Positions 25,680 through 33,683 of a DNA stretch of 64,000 nucleotides are shown in pieces. This stretch comes from Deltaproteobacteria bacterium. GTDB lineage: Bacteria > Acidobacteriota > Thermoanaerobaculia > Multivoradales > JAHZIX01. The notes under the pieces are model-generated. The model worked only from the letters and a program-made list of their open reading frames with translations. It had not been told where the DNA came from and made no database searches. Positions within the stretch are counted from its first letter, which is position 1. Each line of letters starts with the position of its first letter. The position numbers were made by a program, and so were the translations under genes. Location: the NCBI GenBank assembly GCA_022601195.1, contig JAHZIX010000050.1:62001-126000 (forward strand), given 5' to 3'.

Positions 25680-25879
25680 GCTTTCTGGGGCGTATCGAGA
25701 GGGAGGCCGGGGTCCAATCGAAGGGATGGAATTAGGTTCTTTGATCAAAACCTGATACTGTCTAGACACGGTCTGGTCCGACGGACTACCTGCTACTCCC
25801 CCCGCCTGAAGCGACAAGTCACATCCGTCCCTTCCCGCAGTCGAGTATCTGACGCTCCCTAGGAGGTCATTCCGTAAAT

Positions 25880-25931
25880 TTCGGCTATGTAGCCGAACAC
25901 AAAATGTACCTTTCCCCGCAAACTACGCGGG
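25880..25931 (+). promoter_or_regulatory. Structured 5' leader of the RRM gene
   Basis: TTCGGCTATGTAGCCGAA at 25880-25897 is a perfect 18-bp palindrome. A second hairpin, CCCGC-aaactac-GCGGG (25915-25931), ends just before the Shine-Dalgarno AGGAG at 25934-25938. RRM and cold-shock RNA-binding genes are often controlled through their leaders; here that is inference. The rest of 25680-25879 holds nothing recognised. Confidence 0.45.
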
Positions 25932-25947
25932 ACAGGAGATGTCAATT

Positions 25948-26199
25948 ATGTCGAAGAAAATTTATGTCGGTAACCTTCCTTTTAGCGCTTCCGATGACGA
26001 GATCCGAGCGATGTTCGGTGAGTTCGGGACCGTCGAGTCGGTCAACCTGATCACCGATCGGGAAACCGGACGCCCTCGGGGCTTCGGTTTCGTGGAAATG
26101 ACCGACGGCGCTGACGAAGCGATCCAAGCCCTCAATCAGAAGGACATGGGTGGCCGAGCTCTCAATGTGAACGAAGCTCGCCCTCGTACCGACCGATAA
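25948..26199 (+). CDS. RNA-recognition-motif (RRM) RNA-binding protein
   Basis: 83 residues, a single RRM. RNP2 is IYVGNL at the N-terminus, RNP1 is RGFGFVEM mid-domain, and the protein ends RALNVNEARPR. This is the short bacterial glycine-poor RRM type (Rbp-like), which binds single-stranded RNA and is often linked to cold or stress adaptation. The ATG at 25948 (MSKKIYVG) is nine bases after AGGAG. The upstream ATG at 25939 directly abuts the Shine-Dalgarno sequence and is unlikely. Monocistronic, with a hairpin terminator behind it. Confidence 0.93.
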   Translation: MSKKIYVGNLPFSASDDEIRAMFGEFGTVESVNLITDRETGRPRGFGFVEMTDGADEAIQALNQKDMGGRALNVNEARPRTDR

Positions 26200-26233
26200 C
26201 TAGGTAGCCCGCCAGCCCGGCGGGTAAAAACTC

Positions 26234-26264
26234 CTCCGGGGGCCCTCCAAAAGGGTCCCCGGAG
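26234..26264 (+). terminator. Hairpin terminator after the RRM gene
   Basis: CTCCGGGGGCCCT (26234-26246) pairs with AGGGTCCCCGGAG (26252-26264) with one imperfect pair. The following CCTTCTTCCC is only moderately T-rich, so strength is uncertain. Confidence 0.5.
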
Positions 26265-26311
26265 AGCCTTCTTCCCTACCTCCCTCCTCCCTTTCTAGCT
26301 CTTCCCCTCTC

Positions 26312-26606
26312 GTCGACCTGACAGAGTAAATCTAAAAACGAACACCTCCAGCAATCCAGCTGGCTCCTTGCGCCGACCTGACGAAGCGAATTCGAAATAG
26401 GGCACCACGGCCCATGCGGTTGGGTCCTACTTTGAAATGAGCGTAGGCTCGGAGGTACCCAACTCTGGCGAGGAAGCAGGCGGAAAGAAACGGGCACCTG
26501 TTTGAGCGAATGCGAGTTCGTGACCGTGCCGCCAGCTTCTGTTGCCAGAGTTGGCTCCTTGCACCGACCCGACGGAGCGAATTCGAAGTAGGACCCAACC
26601 GCATGG
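26312..26606. repeat. Repeat island with 41-bp direct repeats and 21-bp inverted arms
   Basis: 26361-26401 and 26552-26592 are 41-bp direct repeats with about 5 differences; both start TGGCTCCTTGC and contain GAAGCGAATTCGAA or GGAGCGAATTCGAA. A partial third copy starts near 26312. CATGCGGTTGGGTCCTAC at 26413 recurs inverted, ending at 26605. The island fills 26265-26653 and codes for nothing recognisable. Confidence 0.65.
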
Positions 26607-26653
26607 CCAGAACGACCAGTTCAGTTGAGAATCCTTCCCCATCCCACTAGAGT

Positions 26654-28804
26654 GTGGCCGTGTCCGCCTCGACCTCGAGACCTCCCCTACAAAATCAGCC
26701 TCAGTGGCTGTCGACTATCGCCCTACTCGCTGTTCTGGGCCTGGCTGGCTTTCTCCGTTTCGACGGCCTCGCTGAGCCTTCTCTCTGGCTCGACGAAATC
26801 TTGCATGTCAAGAAGGCCCAAGAAGCCGCCGGTGAGCCGTGGCACGCTTGGCTGACCGGGGTCTCCGTCGACCGGGAAAACGGCAGCCTCTACTACGCTA
26901 GTCAGCTCTTGGCTCTCGAGCTCTTCGACGGCGAATTCGCCGTCCGCCTCATGCCCGCTTTATCGGGTCTGACCACCGTGGGAGTCCTCTTCCTGGTCGG
27001 CCTGTGGGCCACCGGCAGCCGCAAGGTCGCAGTGGTTGCCGGGGTGCTCCTGGCGATATCCCCTCTGCACGTTTATTACTCGAGGGAAGGCCGCCCCTAT
27101 GCTGCGGTGATGCTCGTGGCCACTCTGTTGATGTTGCTTGCTCTCAAGGGGCACAAGAATCAGAACCAGGATGGGAATCAGAAACGGAATCAGCGCCGCC
27201 TCTGGATCCGGGTCGGCGTCTACGGCCTGTGCATGGCAACAGCATTTTGGGGAGCCGTGGCCACTCCGGTGCTGATCTCCTGCGTCGGCCTTGCCATTCT
27301 CGAAGGCCTTGGAAGCAAGCTCCTCAGCTCCCGGACGCCCCAAAGAGAAGCCTCAGGGCGACTCGACCACAAAGGTTGGCGTCACTTCGCCCTGGCAGCA
27401 ACCACAGGCCTGGCCCTCAGTTGGATGCTCTTCCCGCAGGTCCAGGAGCTCCGCGGCTCCATCGCCGCCAGCCCGGCCGATGGCGAATATGTCGCCCAGT
27501 GGAATATTACCCAACCCCTCTCCCCGGAGGCCTTCGACCGACTGCTGGCGAGCCTTTCGGTTTCGGGAACGGATCGAGGCTCTACCAATGGCCTCACTTT
27601 CCTCTTCCTGGCCTTGGCAGCCTGGGGAGGAATTCGGTTGGCGCGCCTGGCTCCCCGCAAAGCTCTTTGGACGATAGGACTGTGCCTCCTCCCCATCGCT
27701 GGCTCCCTCGCCGCACTAGTGCTTTGGAAGCATTGGTACAACGTGCGCTACACCTCAGCGGGCTTACCAGCCTTCCTACTTCTGGTCGCCGTGGGTCTGG
27801 TGGATCTATGGGATCGCTCATGGAAACTCGGCGCCAGGCTCCGGGGCCGTCCCTACCCGAGCAAACATCTTCCCTGGGTTGCCAACCTTCTCCTCTTGGG
27901 GATTCTGGTGTTTCTGCTGACTCCCATTTGGCAGACCGCCCGGGCCGAATCCCTGGAGAAACCCGATTGGCGCGGCGTCGCCGAGCTCATCGATACCCTG
28001 GGATCTCCCCCTGAGGCAGTGATCACCCGAGGGAATTGGGGACTGACCTGTCTGGGCTACTACCTGGAGCAAATGGGGTCGGACATCGAAATTGCATCGG
28101 CCAACTATGACCTCGACCAAGCGACCCAATTACTGGCCCGGTGGCCCCAAGCCTGGGTGCTCTCCGCCGGCTTCAGAAAAACTCCTGATCTGCAAGCCTG
28201 GATACAGAGTTTCGACCCAGTTCTCCGGAGCCGACTGGCCAACCTTCAGCTCTACTACGCTCCCAGCTTCGAAGCCCTGCTGGAACAACCGGGCCGACCG
28301 GATAAATTGGCCTCTGTGGTGAGGAAACGGCGGGAATCGACCACTCGCCAAGAATTTACCGGCTCGGAGCTGCTACTCGGGAAAGGCTGGTCTTACCCGG
28401 AGAAAACCCCCGACGGCAGAACCTTTCGCTGGGCCATGGCAGCGCGGGCAGAGATCGCCGTGGTGCCTCCGCCGAAGTGGAAATCCCGGCGCCTCGTGCT
28501 GCGGCTGATGCCCTTTCCCAGCCCTGACCAGCCGGCCCAGTCCGTAGCCATCGAGGTCAACTCCCGGCCGTTTGCCCAGGTTAGCCTCGATCCCGGATGG
28601 AACGAAATCTCCCTGCCTGCGATGACCGATGGTCGGGAAATCTATCTGGTGGCCTTCGACTTCGCCTGGCGCCAATCTCCAAGCGCCCCCGACCAAGGAG
28701 TCGGAGATTCTCGCCAACTAGCCGCGGCCTTCGATTTCGTCGACCTGACCCCGACTCCGGAGGATCCGCCTCGAAATCCAGGCTCGTCGGCACCGGGGCA
28801 CTAG
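26654..28804 (+). CDS. GT-C-fold membrane glycosyltransferase, family 39-like
   Basis: 716 residues with a GTG start. The N-terminal TM helix (STIALLAVLGLAGFLRF) is followed by the conserved first loop SLWLDEILHVKKAQEA, with the acidic residue typical of GT39/ArnT-like enzymes. About ten more TM helices follow, and a C-terminal soluble domain of about 290 residues. The N-terminal loop YYSREGRPYAAVM is also typical. These enzymes use polyprenyl-phosphate sugars on the periplasmic side; acceptor unknown. A Gln/Asn-rich low-complexity stretch (HKNQNQDGNQKRNQRR) lies in a cytoplasmic loop. It may be the first gene of the peptide/glycan cluster. Confidence 0.8.
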   Translation: MAVSASTSRPPLQNQPQWLSTIALLAVLGLAGFLRFDGLAEPSLWLDEILHVKKAQEAAGEPWHAWLTGVSVDRENGSLYYASQLLALELFDGEFAVRLMPALSGLTTVGVLFLVGLWATGSRKVAVVAGVLLAISPLHVYYSREGRPYAAVMLVATLLMLLALKGHKNQNQDGNQKRNQRRLWIRVGVYGLCMATAFWGAVATPVLISCVGLAILEGLGSKLLSSRTPQREASGRLDHKGWRHFALAATTGLALSWMLFPQVQELRGSIAASPADGEYVAQWNITQPLSPEAFDRLLASLSVSGTDRGSTNGLTFLFLALAAWGGIRLARLAPRKALWTIGLCLLPIAGSLAALVLWKHWYNVRYTSAGLPAFLLLVAVGLVDLWDRSWKLGARLRGRPYPSKHLPWVANLLLLGILVFLLTPIWQTARAESLEKPDWRGVAELIDTLGSPPEAVITRGNWGLTCLGYYLEQMGSDIEIASANYDLDQATQLLARWPQAWVLSAGFRKTPDLQAWIQSFDPVLRSRLANLQLYYAPSFEALLEQPGRPDKLASVVRKRRESTTRQEFTGSELLLGKGWSYPEKTPDGRTFRWAMAARAEIAVVPPPKWKSRRLVLRLMPFPSPDQPAQSVAIEVNSRPFAQVSLDPGWNEISLPAMTDGREIYLVAFDFAWRQSPSAPDQGVGDSRQLAAAFDFVDLTPTPEDPPRNPGSSAPGH

Positions 28805-28873
28805 AAGCCGGGCCATAAGAAGCAGAAACACTAGAAGCAGGAACACTAGAAGCAGGAACACTAGAAGCGCTTA
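28799..28873. repeat. 15-bp tandem repeat, five units
   Basis: Units of the form CACTAGAAGCAGGAA start at 28799, 28814, 28829, 28844 and 28859. The third and fourth are identical. The first overlaps the stop codon of the upstream gene. Confidence 0.85.
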
Positions 28874-28985
28874 TGTAATATGCTCTCGCGGCGTTTGGCG
28901 TTTCGCGCGGTTGGCCAGCACCGACCCGGAGACAGCCTTCCGCCCCCGATAACCCCTAGAAGAGTGAATGGCCCTGGAAGAGTGA

Positions 28986-30131
28986 ATGAACTTCGACTGG
29001 ACCGAAGACCAACTGGAATTGCGCCGTGGCGCCGTGGAATTTGCTTCCCAGCACCTGGTGGAAGGTACGACCCAGCGAGACCGTGACCAGGCCTTCTCCC
29101 GGGACCTTTGGGATGCCTGCGGGCAATTCGGTTTGCAAGGCCTGCTGGTACCCGCCGAGTGGGCAGGGGGCGGCCGAGATCTGCTGTCCGCGATCGCGGT
29201 GCTGGAAGGCATCGGCTATGGAGCCCGGGACAATGGCCTCGTCTTCTCCGTCGCCGCCCATGCCGCATCCTGCGAGGGACCCCTCGCTTCTTTCGGCAGC
29301 CAAGCCCAGAAAGAAGAGTGGCTGGCGCGCCTCGCCACTGGCCGTTCCATCGGCGCTACCGGCATCACGGAGCCCGATTCCGGCTCTAGTGCCCTCGCCC
29401 TGACCACCACCGCCGAGGAGAGCCGCGGCGATTGGATTCTCAACGGCACCAAGACTTTCGTCACCAACGGGCCCATGGCGGACTTGTTCATCCTCTACGC
29501 TCGCACCGGCGGCACGGGCTTCGCCGGCCTCTCCTGCTTCCTGGTTCCAGCGGATACACCGGGGCTGCGGGTAGGGCCTCCCATGGAAAAGATGGGCTTG
29601 CGCACCAGCCCCATTTCGCAAGTCTTCCTGGAGGACTGCCGGGTCCCGGCATCTGCGGTTGTGGGAGGAGTGGGTTCCGGAGCGATGGTCTTCAACCACA
29701 CCATGGACGTCGAACGGTTGCTGGTCATGGCTCCGGCCATCGGCGTCATGGAGCGGATCCTCGAGCGCTGCGTCGCCCACGCCCGGCAGCGCACCGTGGG
29801 TGGGCGGCCCATCGGCAAGAACCAATCCATTTCCCACCGCCTCGCCGACATGGAGTTGGAGCTCGAAGCTGCTCGACTGCTGCTCTACCGAGCTGCCTGG
29901 AAACGGATGAAACGCGGTACCGCCACCCGAGAGTCGGCCCTTGCCAAACTCGCCGTCAGCGAGGCCTACGTCGCCAGCTGTCGCAACGCCGTGCAGATTT
30001 TTGGTGCCTACGGCTATCTGGTGGACACTCAGCTCGAACGAGAGCTTCGGGACGCCCTCGCAACGACTCTCTACGTGGGTACATCGGAAATTCAGAGGAA
30101 CCTCATCGCCGGGCTGCGAGGCCTAGGGTAG
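28986..30131 (+). CDS. Acyl-CoA dehydrogenase-family flavoenzyme
   Basis: 381 residues, full length for the family. The N-terminal helical domain starts MNFDWTEDQLELRRGAVEF. The FAD-binding middle strand is GATGITEPDSGS and WILNGTKTFVTNG. The C-terminal domain has IFGAYGYLVD and the family tail LYVGTSEIQRNLIAG. Such enzymes desaturate acyl-CoA or, in several pathways, amino-acyl groups on carrier proteins. Only 3 nt separate it from the HupE-like gene, and the run continues to a stand-alone A enzyme and carrier protein. A role in oxidising a carrier-bound starter, as in prolyl-PCP dehydrogenases, is plausible but inferred. Confidence 0.88.
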   Translation: MNFDWTEDQLELRRGAVEFASQHLVEGTTQRDRDQAFSRDLWDACGQFGLQGLLVPAEWAGGGRDLLSAIAVLEGIGYGARDNGLVFSVAAHAASCEGPLASFGSQAQKEEWLARLATGRSIGATGITEPDSGSSALALTTTAEESRGDWILNGTKTFVTNGPMADLFILYARTGGTGFAGLSCFLVPADTPGLRVGPPMEKMGLRTSPISQVFLEDCRVPASAVVGGVGSGAMVFNHTMDVERLLVMAPAIGVMERILERCVAHARQRTVGGRPIGKNQSISHRLADMELELEAARLLLYRAAWKRMKRGTATRESALAKLAVSEAYVASCRNAVQIFGAYGYLVDTQLERELRDALATTLYVGTSEIQRNLIAGLRGLG

Positions 30132-30134
30132 GGA

Positions 30135-31508
30135 ATGAGCAGACGGCCCCCGGAAGATGGAAACATTGAAGACGGCCACACCAAGATGACGAAATCAGGC
30201 AGGGTGAAATCGACCATGATGAGACTAGAAGAGCCGGCAACCACGGGTGCCTCTGAGACCCGGAAATCGAATCCACCAGGGCTTCAGCAGTCGACGACGA
30301 GACTGATTCGCCCTCTCCGGGGAGTCCTCTTGGCTGCTCTTTGGGTGATCTTCGCTTTGACCTCGGTGAAAGCTGCTCACGCCCACAACATCGGTGAGAG
30401 CTATCTCTATCTCCAAGTCTACCAGGACACCGTCACCGGTCGATTCGAAGTCGCTCTCTCGGATTTCAATCACGCCCTGGAACTTACCGGTACGGAGCTC
30501 GAAATCACGCCCGCCAACCTGGACCAGAAGATCGGTTTCTTGCAGGATTACTATCTCCAGCACGTCCGTATCTCCCAACCCCAAGGCCCCCTTTCCATCG
30601 ACTTCACCGAGCATCGGGTTCTCGACGCCAACGGCGGCTATGCCTTGCTATCGTTCGATCTGGGGGGGCTCCAGGGAGTACCAAAAACCCTGACCTTCGA
30701 CTACTCGGTCTTGCTCGACGAAGAGCCGGACCATCGCGGTTTTCTCCTCGTGGAGCACAACTGGGCCACCGGCACCTTCGCCAACGAGAACCGTATCTCC
30801 GCCGTATTCGGCCCCGACTCCCGGCGGCAGGAATTCGATCTCACCACCACCGGGCGCCTCAAGGGATTCCTCGCCGTCGTTCGCCTAGGGATCGAGCACA
30901 TATGGGAAGGGGTGGACCACATTCTCTTCCTGGTCGCCTTGCTGCTTCCCGCGGTGCTGAGACGGGAAGACGGGAAATGGCAGCCGGTGGAGAGATTCAC
31001 TCCGGCGTTGGTCAATGTGGTGAAAATCGTCACCGCCTTCACGGTGGCTCACAGCGTCACCCTCAGCTTGGCCTCCTTAGGAGTCGTGGACCTCCCAGGG
31101 CGGCTGGTGGAGGTGATCATCGCTGGCTCCATCGCCATCGCCGCAGCGGACCTCCTATTTCCGGTATTCCGCGGCAGAGTTTGGTTGATAGTGGTGGGTT
31201 TCGGTCTGTTTCACGGCTTCGGATTCGCCGGAGCCCTCTCGGAAATGGGCATCCTGCGGGAGCATCTCGGTCTCTCCCTGCTGGCCTTCAACCTCGGGGT
31301 CGAAATCGGCCAGATCGTCATCGTGGCGGCCCTGGTCCCCATCCTCTTTCTCCTTCGGCGCCAAGGGTTCTACCGCAAGCTCGTGCTACCCGTCGCCGCG
31401 GTCCTGATGATCCTGGTCTCCAGCGCCTGGGTGATCGAAAGGGCCTTTGATGTGGACTTGCCGATCCGTGAGCTGCTGCCTTCCGCCGTGCAGAAAGTGA
31501 TCCCTTGA
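30135..31508 (+). CDS. HupE/UreJ-like membrane protein
   Basis: Up to 457 residues; the real start may be one of the downstream ATGs (30186, 30216 or 30219). The N-terminal half is an extracytoplasmic beta-rich domain after a TM/signal helix (LLAALWVIFALTSVKAAHAHN). The C-terminal half has six to seven TM helices with IWEGVDHILFLVALLLP and FTVAHSVTLSLA, and GFGLFHGFGFAGALSEMG further on, which are HupE/UreJ_2 hallmarks. Relatives are metal (Ni/Co) permease-like or accessory proteins. Its position inside a biosynthetic operon is unusual. Confidence 0.85.
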   Translation: MSRRPPEDGNIEDGHTKMTKSGRVKSTMMRLEEPATTGASETRKSNPPGLQQSTTRLIRPLRGVLLAALWVIFALTSVKAAHAHNIGESYLYLQVYQDTVTGRFEVALSDFNHALELTGTELEITPANLDQKIGFLQDYYLQHVRISQPQGPLSIDFTEHRVLDANGGYALLSFDLGGLQGVPKTLTFDYSVLLDEEPDHRGFLLVEHNWATGTFANENRISAVFGPDSRRQEFDLTTTGRLKGFLAVVRLGIEHIWEGVDHILFLVALLLPAVLRREDGKWQPVERFTPALVNVVKIVTAFTVAHSVTLSLASLGVVDLPGRLVEVIIAGSIAIAAADLLFPVFRGRVWLIVVGFGLFHGFGFAGALSEMGILREHLGLSLLAFNLGVEIGQIVIVAALVPILFLLRRQGFYRKLVLPVAAVLMILVSSAWVIERAFDVDLPIRELLPSAVQKVIP

Positions 31509-31539
31509 TGGGGTTGGAGGAACCCGTCGGGAGAGGGCC

Positions 31540-33288
31540 ATGGCGCGGCTGCTGAACCACCTCGTCGACGAAGCGGCCCTGCGCGCCCCGGAAGCCGTGG
31601 CGGTGCGTTGCGGTGGCGAATCGCTGCTCTACCAGCAGCTCGCCCGCCGCTCCAACGGTCTCGCTCGGGTACTGCTGGAAACCGGCCTCCGGAAGCGAGA
31701 CCGGGTCGCGGTGCTGCTGACCAGAACCTTCCAGGTCCCCATCAGCTTCTATGGCATCGCCGCCGCCGGAGGGATCTTGGTGCCTATCGATCCAAAATCT
31801 CCCGCGCAGCAGGTGATCCGCATCCTCCGAGCCACGGGAGCCCAGAGGCTGATCACCGAACCGAGGAAGGGCGCCGTCGCCCGGGAGGCTCTCGCCGCCT
31901 GCCCAGAGGTGAGCCACATCGTCGGTCTCGAGCCCCAGGACGAGGAGATGGAAGGCCAGTCAGAACTAGCAAGTCGCCACTACATTCCTTGGCCGACGGT
32001 GCTCGAAGAAGCTTGCGACCAGCCACCGCCGGTGGACGTCATCGACCTCGACCCGGCCTACATCCTCCACACCTCCGGCTCCACGGGAGAGCCAAAGCTC
32101 ATTCAGCACACCCATCGCAGCGCCCTGAGCTTCGTGGAATGGGCAGCGGCCGAGTACTCCTTGACCGCCGAGGATCGCCTCAGCAACCACTCCTCTCACC
32201 ACACTTGCTTCGCTACCTTTGACTACTATGCCGCCGCCCGGGCCGGCGCCGCCACCGTCCTCCTGACGCCGGCGGTCCTGATGATGCCCGGAAGCCTCTC
32301 CACTCTCTTGGAACAGGAGCGGGTCTCCGTTTGGTACTCGGTACCGACGGCCCTGGTTCAGCTCTCCCTGCGCGGCAGCCTCGAGGCCCGAGACCTCAGC
32401 GCCCTGAGGTGGGTTCTTTTCGCTGGCGAGACCTTTCCCGAAAAGCACCTACGACGCCTCCAGAAGCAGCTGCCCGGCGCCCGCTTCAGCCACGTCTACG
32501 GCTCCACTGAAGTCAACGTCTGCACCTACTACCACCTGCCCCAGCCCCGCGACTTGGAAACAGGTGACTTGGAAACAGGTGACTTCGAAACAGACGATTT
32601 AGAAACAGGTGACTTGGAAACAAGCGATTTGGGTACAAGCGACTTGGGTACAACCGTGACGGAAGATCCTCTTCCAGGAGACCCTCTTCCCATCGGGCGA
32701 GCCTGCTCGACTTCGGGGACCCTCGTGGTCGACGAACAGCTGCGGCCGGTGCCGAGGGGAGAGACCGGTGAGCTCTTGGTTCGGGGGTCGACCCTCATGT
32801 CCGGCTATTGGGGCGACCCGGAGAGAAATCTCACCGCCTTGGTACGCCAGACCCAAGCCGGCGACCTCGAAGAGATCTACTTTCGCACCGGAGATCGCGT
32901 CCGGGAGAGCGAAGACGGCCAGCTGGCTTTCGTCGCCCGCACCGACCGTCAGGTCAAGGTTCGGGGGTTTCGGGTCGAGCTAGAGGAAGTCGAGGCAGCA
33001 CTGCTATCCCTCGATGGAGTGAATGAAGGAGCCGTGGTGACGGTCCCCGACGGCGAGGGCAGCTTGGCGATCCAGGCGGCCGTGGTGCTGTCTTCCCGCC
33101 GACCCGAGGGGATGGACGCACCGGCCGGTGATGCCGGTGATGGCGGTGAGCGGGAGCTCCTATCCCAGCTGAAGAAGGCCCTCCCCATGCAGGCGATCCC
33201 TTCCCGTATCGCCATCCTCGACTCCTTACCTCGAACCCCTACCGGAAAAACTGACCGCAACACGCTGCGACAACGGCTGACGACATAG
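31540..33288 (+). CDS. Stand-alone adenylation enzyme
   Basis: 582 residues of the ANL superfamily. Core motifs are HTSGSTGEPK (A3, about residues 177-186), YGSTEVN (A5), YFRTGDRV (A7), RQVKVRGFRVELEEVE (A8) and PRTPTGKTDRN (A10 with the catalytic Lys). It activates a carboxylate with ATP and loads a carrier, presumably the one encoded 15 bp downstream. In the A4 region (TCFATFDYYAA) the Asp that normally binds an alpha-amino group appears replaced by Cys, so the substrate may not be a standard alpha-amino acid. Residues 338-372 are a seven-unit Asp-Leu-Glu-Thr-Gly repeat. Start ATG is 31 bp after the HupE-like gene. Confidence 0.88.
   Translation: MARLLNHLVDEAALRAPEAVAVRCGGESLLYQQLARRSNGLARVLLETGLRKRDRVAVLLTRTFQVPISFYGIAAAGGILVPIDPKSPAQQVIRILRATGAQRLITEPRKGAVAREALAACPEVSHIVGLEPQDEEMEGQSELASRHYIPWPTVLEEACDQPPPVDVIDLDPAYILHTSGSTGEPKLIQHTHRSALSFVEWAAAEYSLTAEDRLSNHSSHHTCFATFDYYAAARAGAATVLLTPAVLMMPGSLSTLLEQERVSVWYSVPTALVQLSLRGSLEARDLSALRWVLFAGETFPEKHLRRLQKQLPGARFSHVYGSTEVNVCTYYHLPQPRDLETGDLETGDFETDDLETGDLETSDLGTSDLGTTVTEDPLPGDPLPIGRACSTSGTLVVDEQLRPVPRGETGELLVRGSTLMSGYWGDPERNLTALVRQTQAGDLEEIYFRTGDRVRESEDGQLAFVARTDRQVKVRGFRVELEEVEAALLSLDGVNEGAVVTVPDGEGSLAIQAAVVLSSRRPEGMDAPAGDAGDGGERELLSQLKKALPMQAIPSRIAILDSLPRTPTGKTDRNTLRQRLTT
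32551..32655 (+). repeat. In-frame 15-bp tandem repeat, seven units
   Basis: Units of the form GACTTGGAAACAGGT start every 15 bp from 32551 to 32641. They drift from DLETG to DLGTS in the protein and lie between cores A5 and A6 of the A domain, on a surface loop. Confidence 0.9.
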
Positions 33289-33302
33289 GATAGAGGACCA
33301 TC

Positions 33303-33635
33303 GTGACGGACCACCGAACAGGCCTTAGCCCTCAGGAAATCGAAGCACGGATCCTGGAGTTCATCCAGACCGAATTGCTCAGCCCTCCCGTCACCGCGCA
33401 CCGGGAGGATGACTTACTGTCCGGGGAGATCCTCGACTCGGTGGCGGTATTGCGTCTGGCAACCTATGTTGCGGAAGAGTTCCGCATCCACATCCAGCCA
33501 ACTGACTTCGTGATCGAGAACTTCCAAAACGCCGTCGTGTTGACGGAATATGTCCTCCGATCCATCGCGTCTAGGGACCCGGGATCGACAGACTCGGCAC
33601 TCGCTAGTCCGGAATCAGCAGAAACACGAGGATAG
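33303..33635 (+). CDS. Stand-alone acyl/peptidyl carrier protein
   Basis: 110 residues. A four-helix carrier fold is suggested by IEARILEFIQTELL, the loop DDLLSGEILDSVAVLRL (phosphopantetheine Ser in LDSV), and the helix VVLTEYVLRSI. The GTG start has AGAGGA six bases before it and lies 15 bp after the A enzyme, its likely loading partner. The DSV rather than DSL context and the C-terminal Ser/Thr-rich tail are typical of free-standing carriers. Confidence 0.85.
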   Translation: MTDHRTGLSPQEIEARILEFIQTELLSPPVTAHREDDLLSGEILDSVAVLRLATYVAEEFRIHIQPTDFVIENFQNAVVLTEYVLRSIASRDPGSTDSALASPESAETRG

Positions 33636-33683
33636 CCAGCCTGGAAATCGGCGGACCACCGAAGCGGCAGACGGGAAGGCGAG

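Noticed and set aside
26276..26604. Minus-strand frames with repeated SNSLRRVGARSQL-type segments
   Set aside because: The repetition reflects the DNA direct repeats; no protein family or start signal.
28799..28873. CRISPR-like array
   Set aside because: Units are 13-16 bp and contiguous without spacers, and no cas genes are present.
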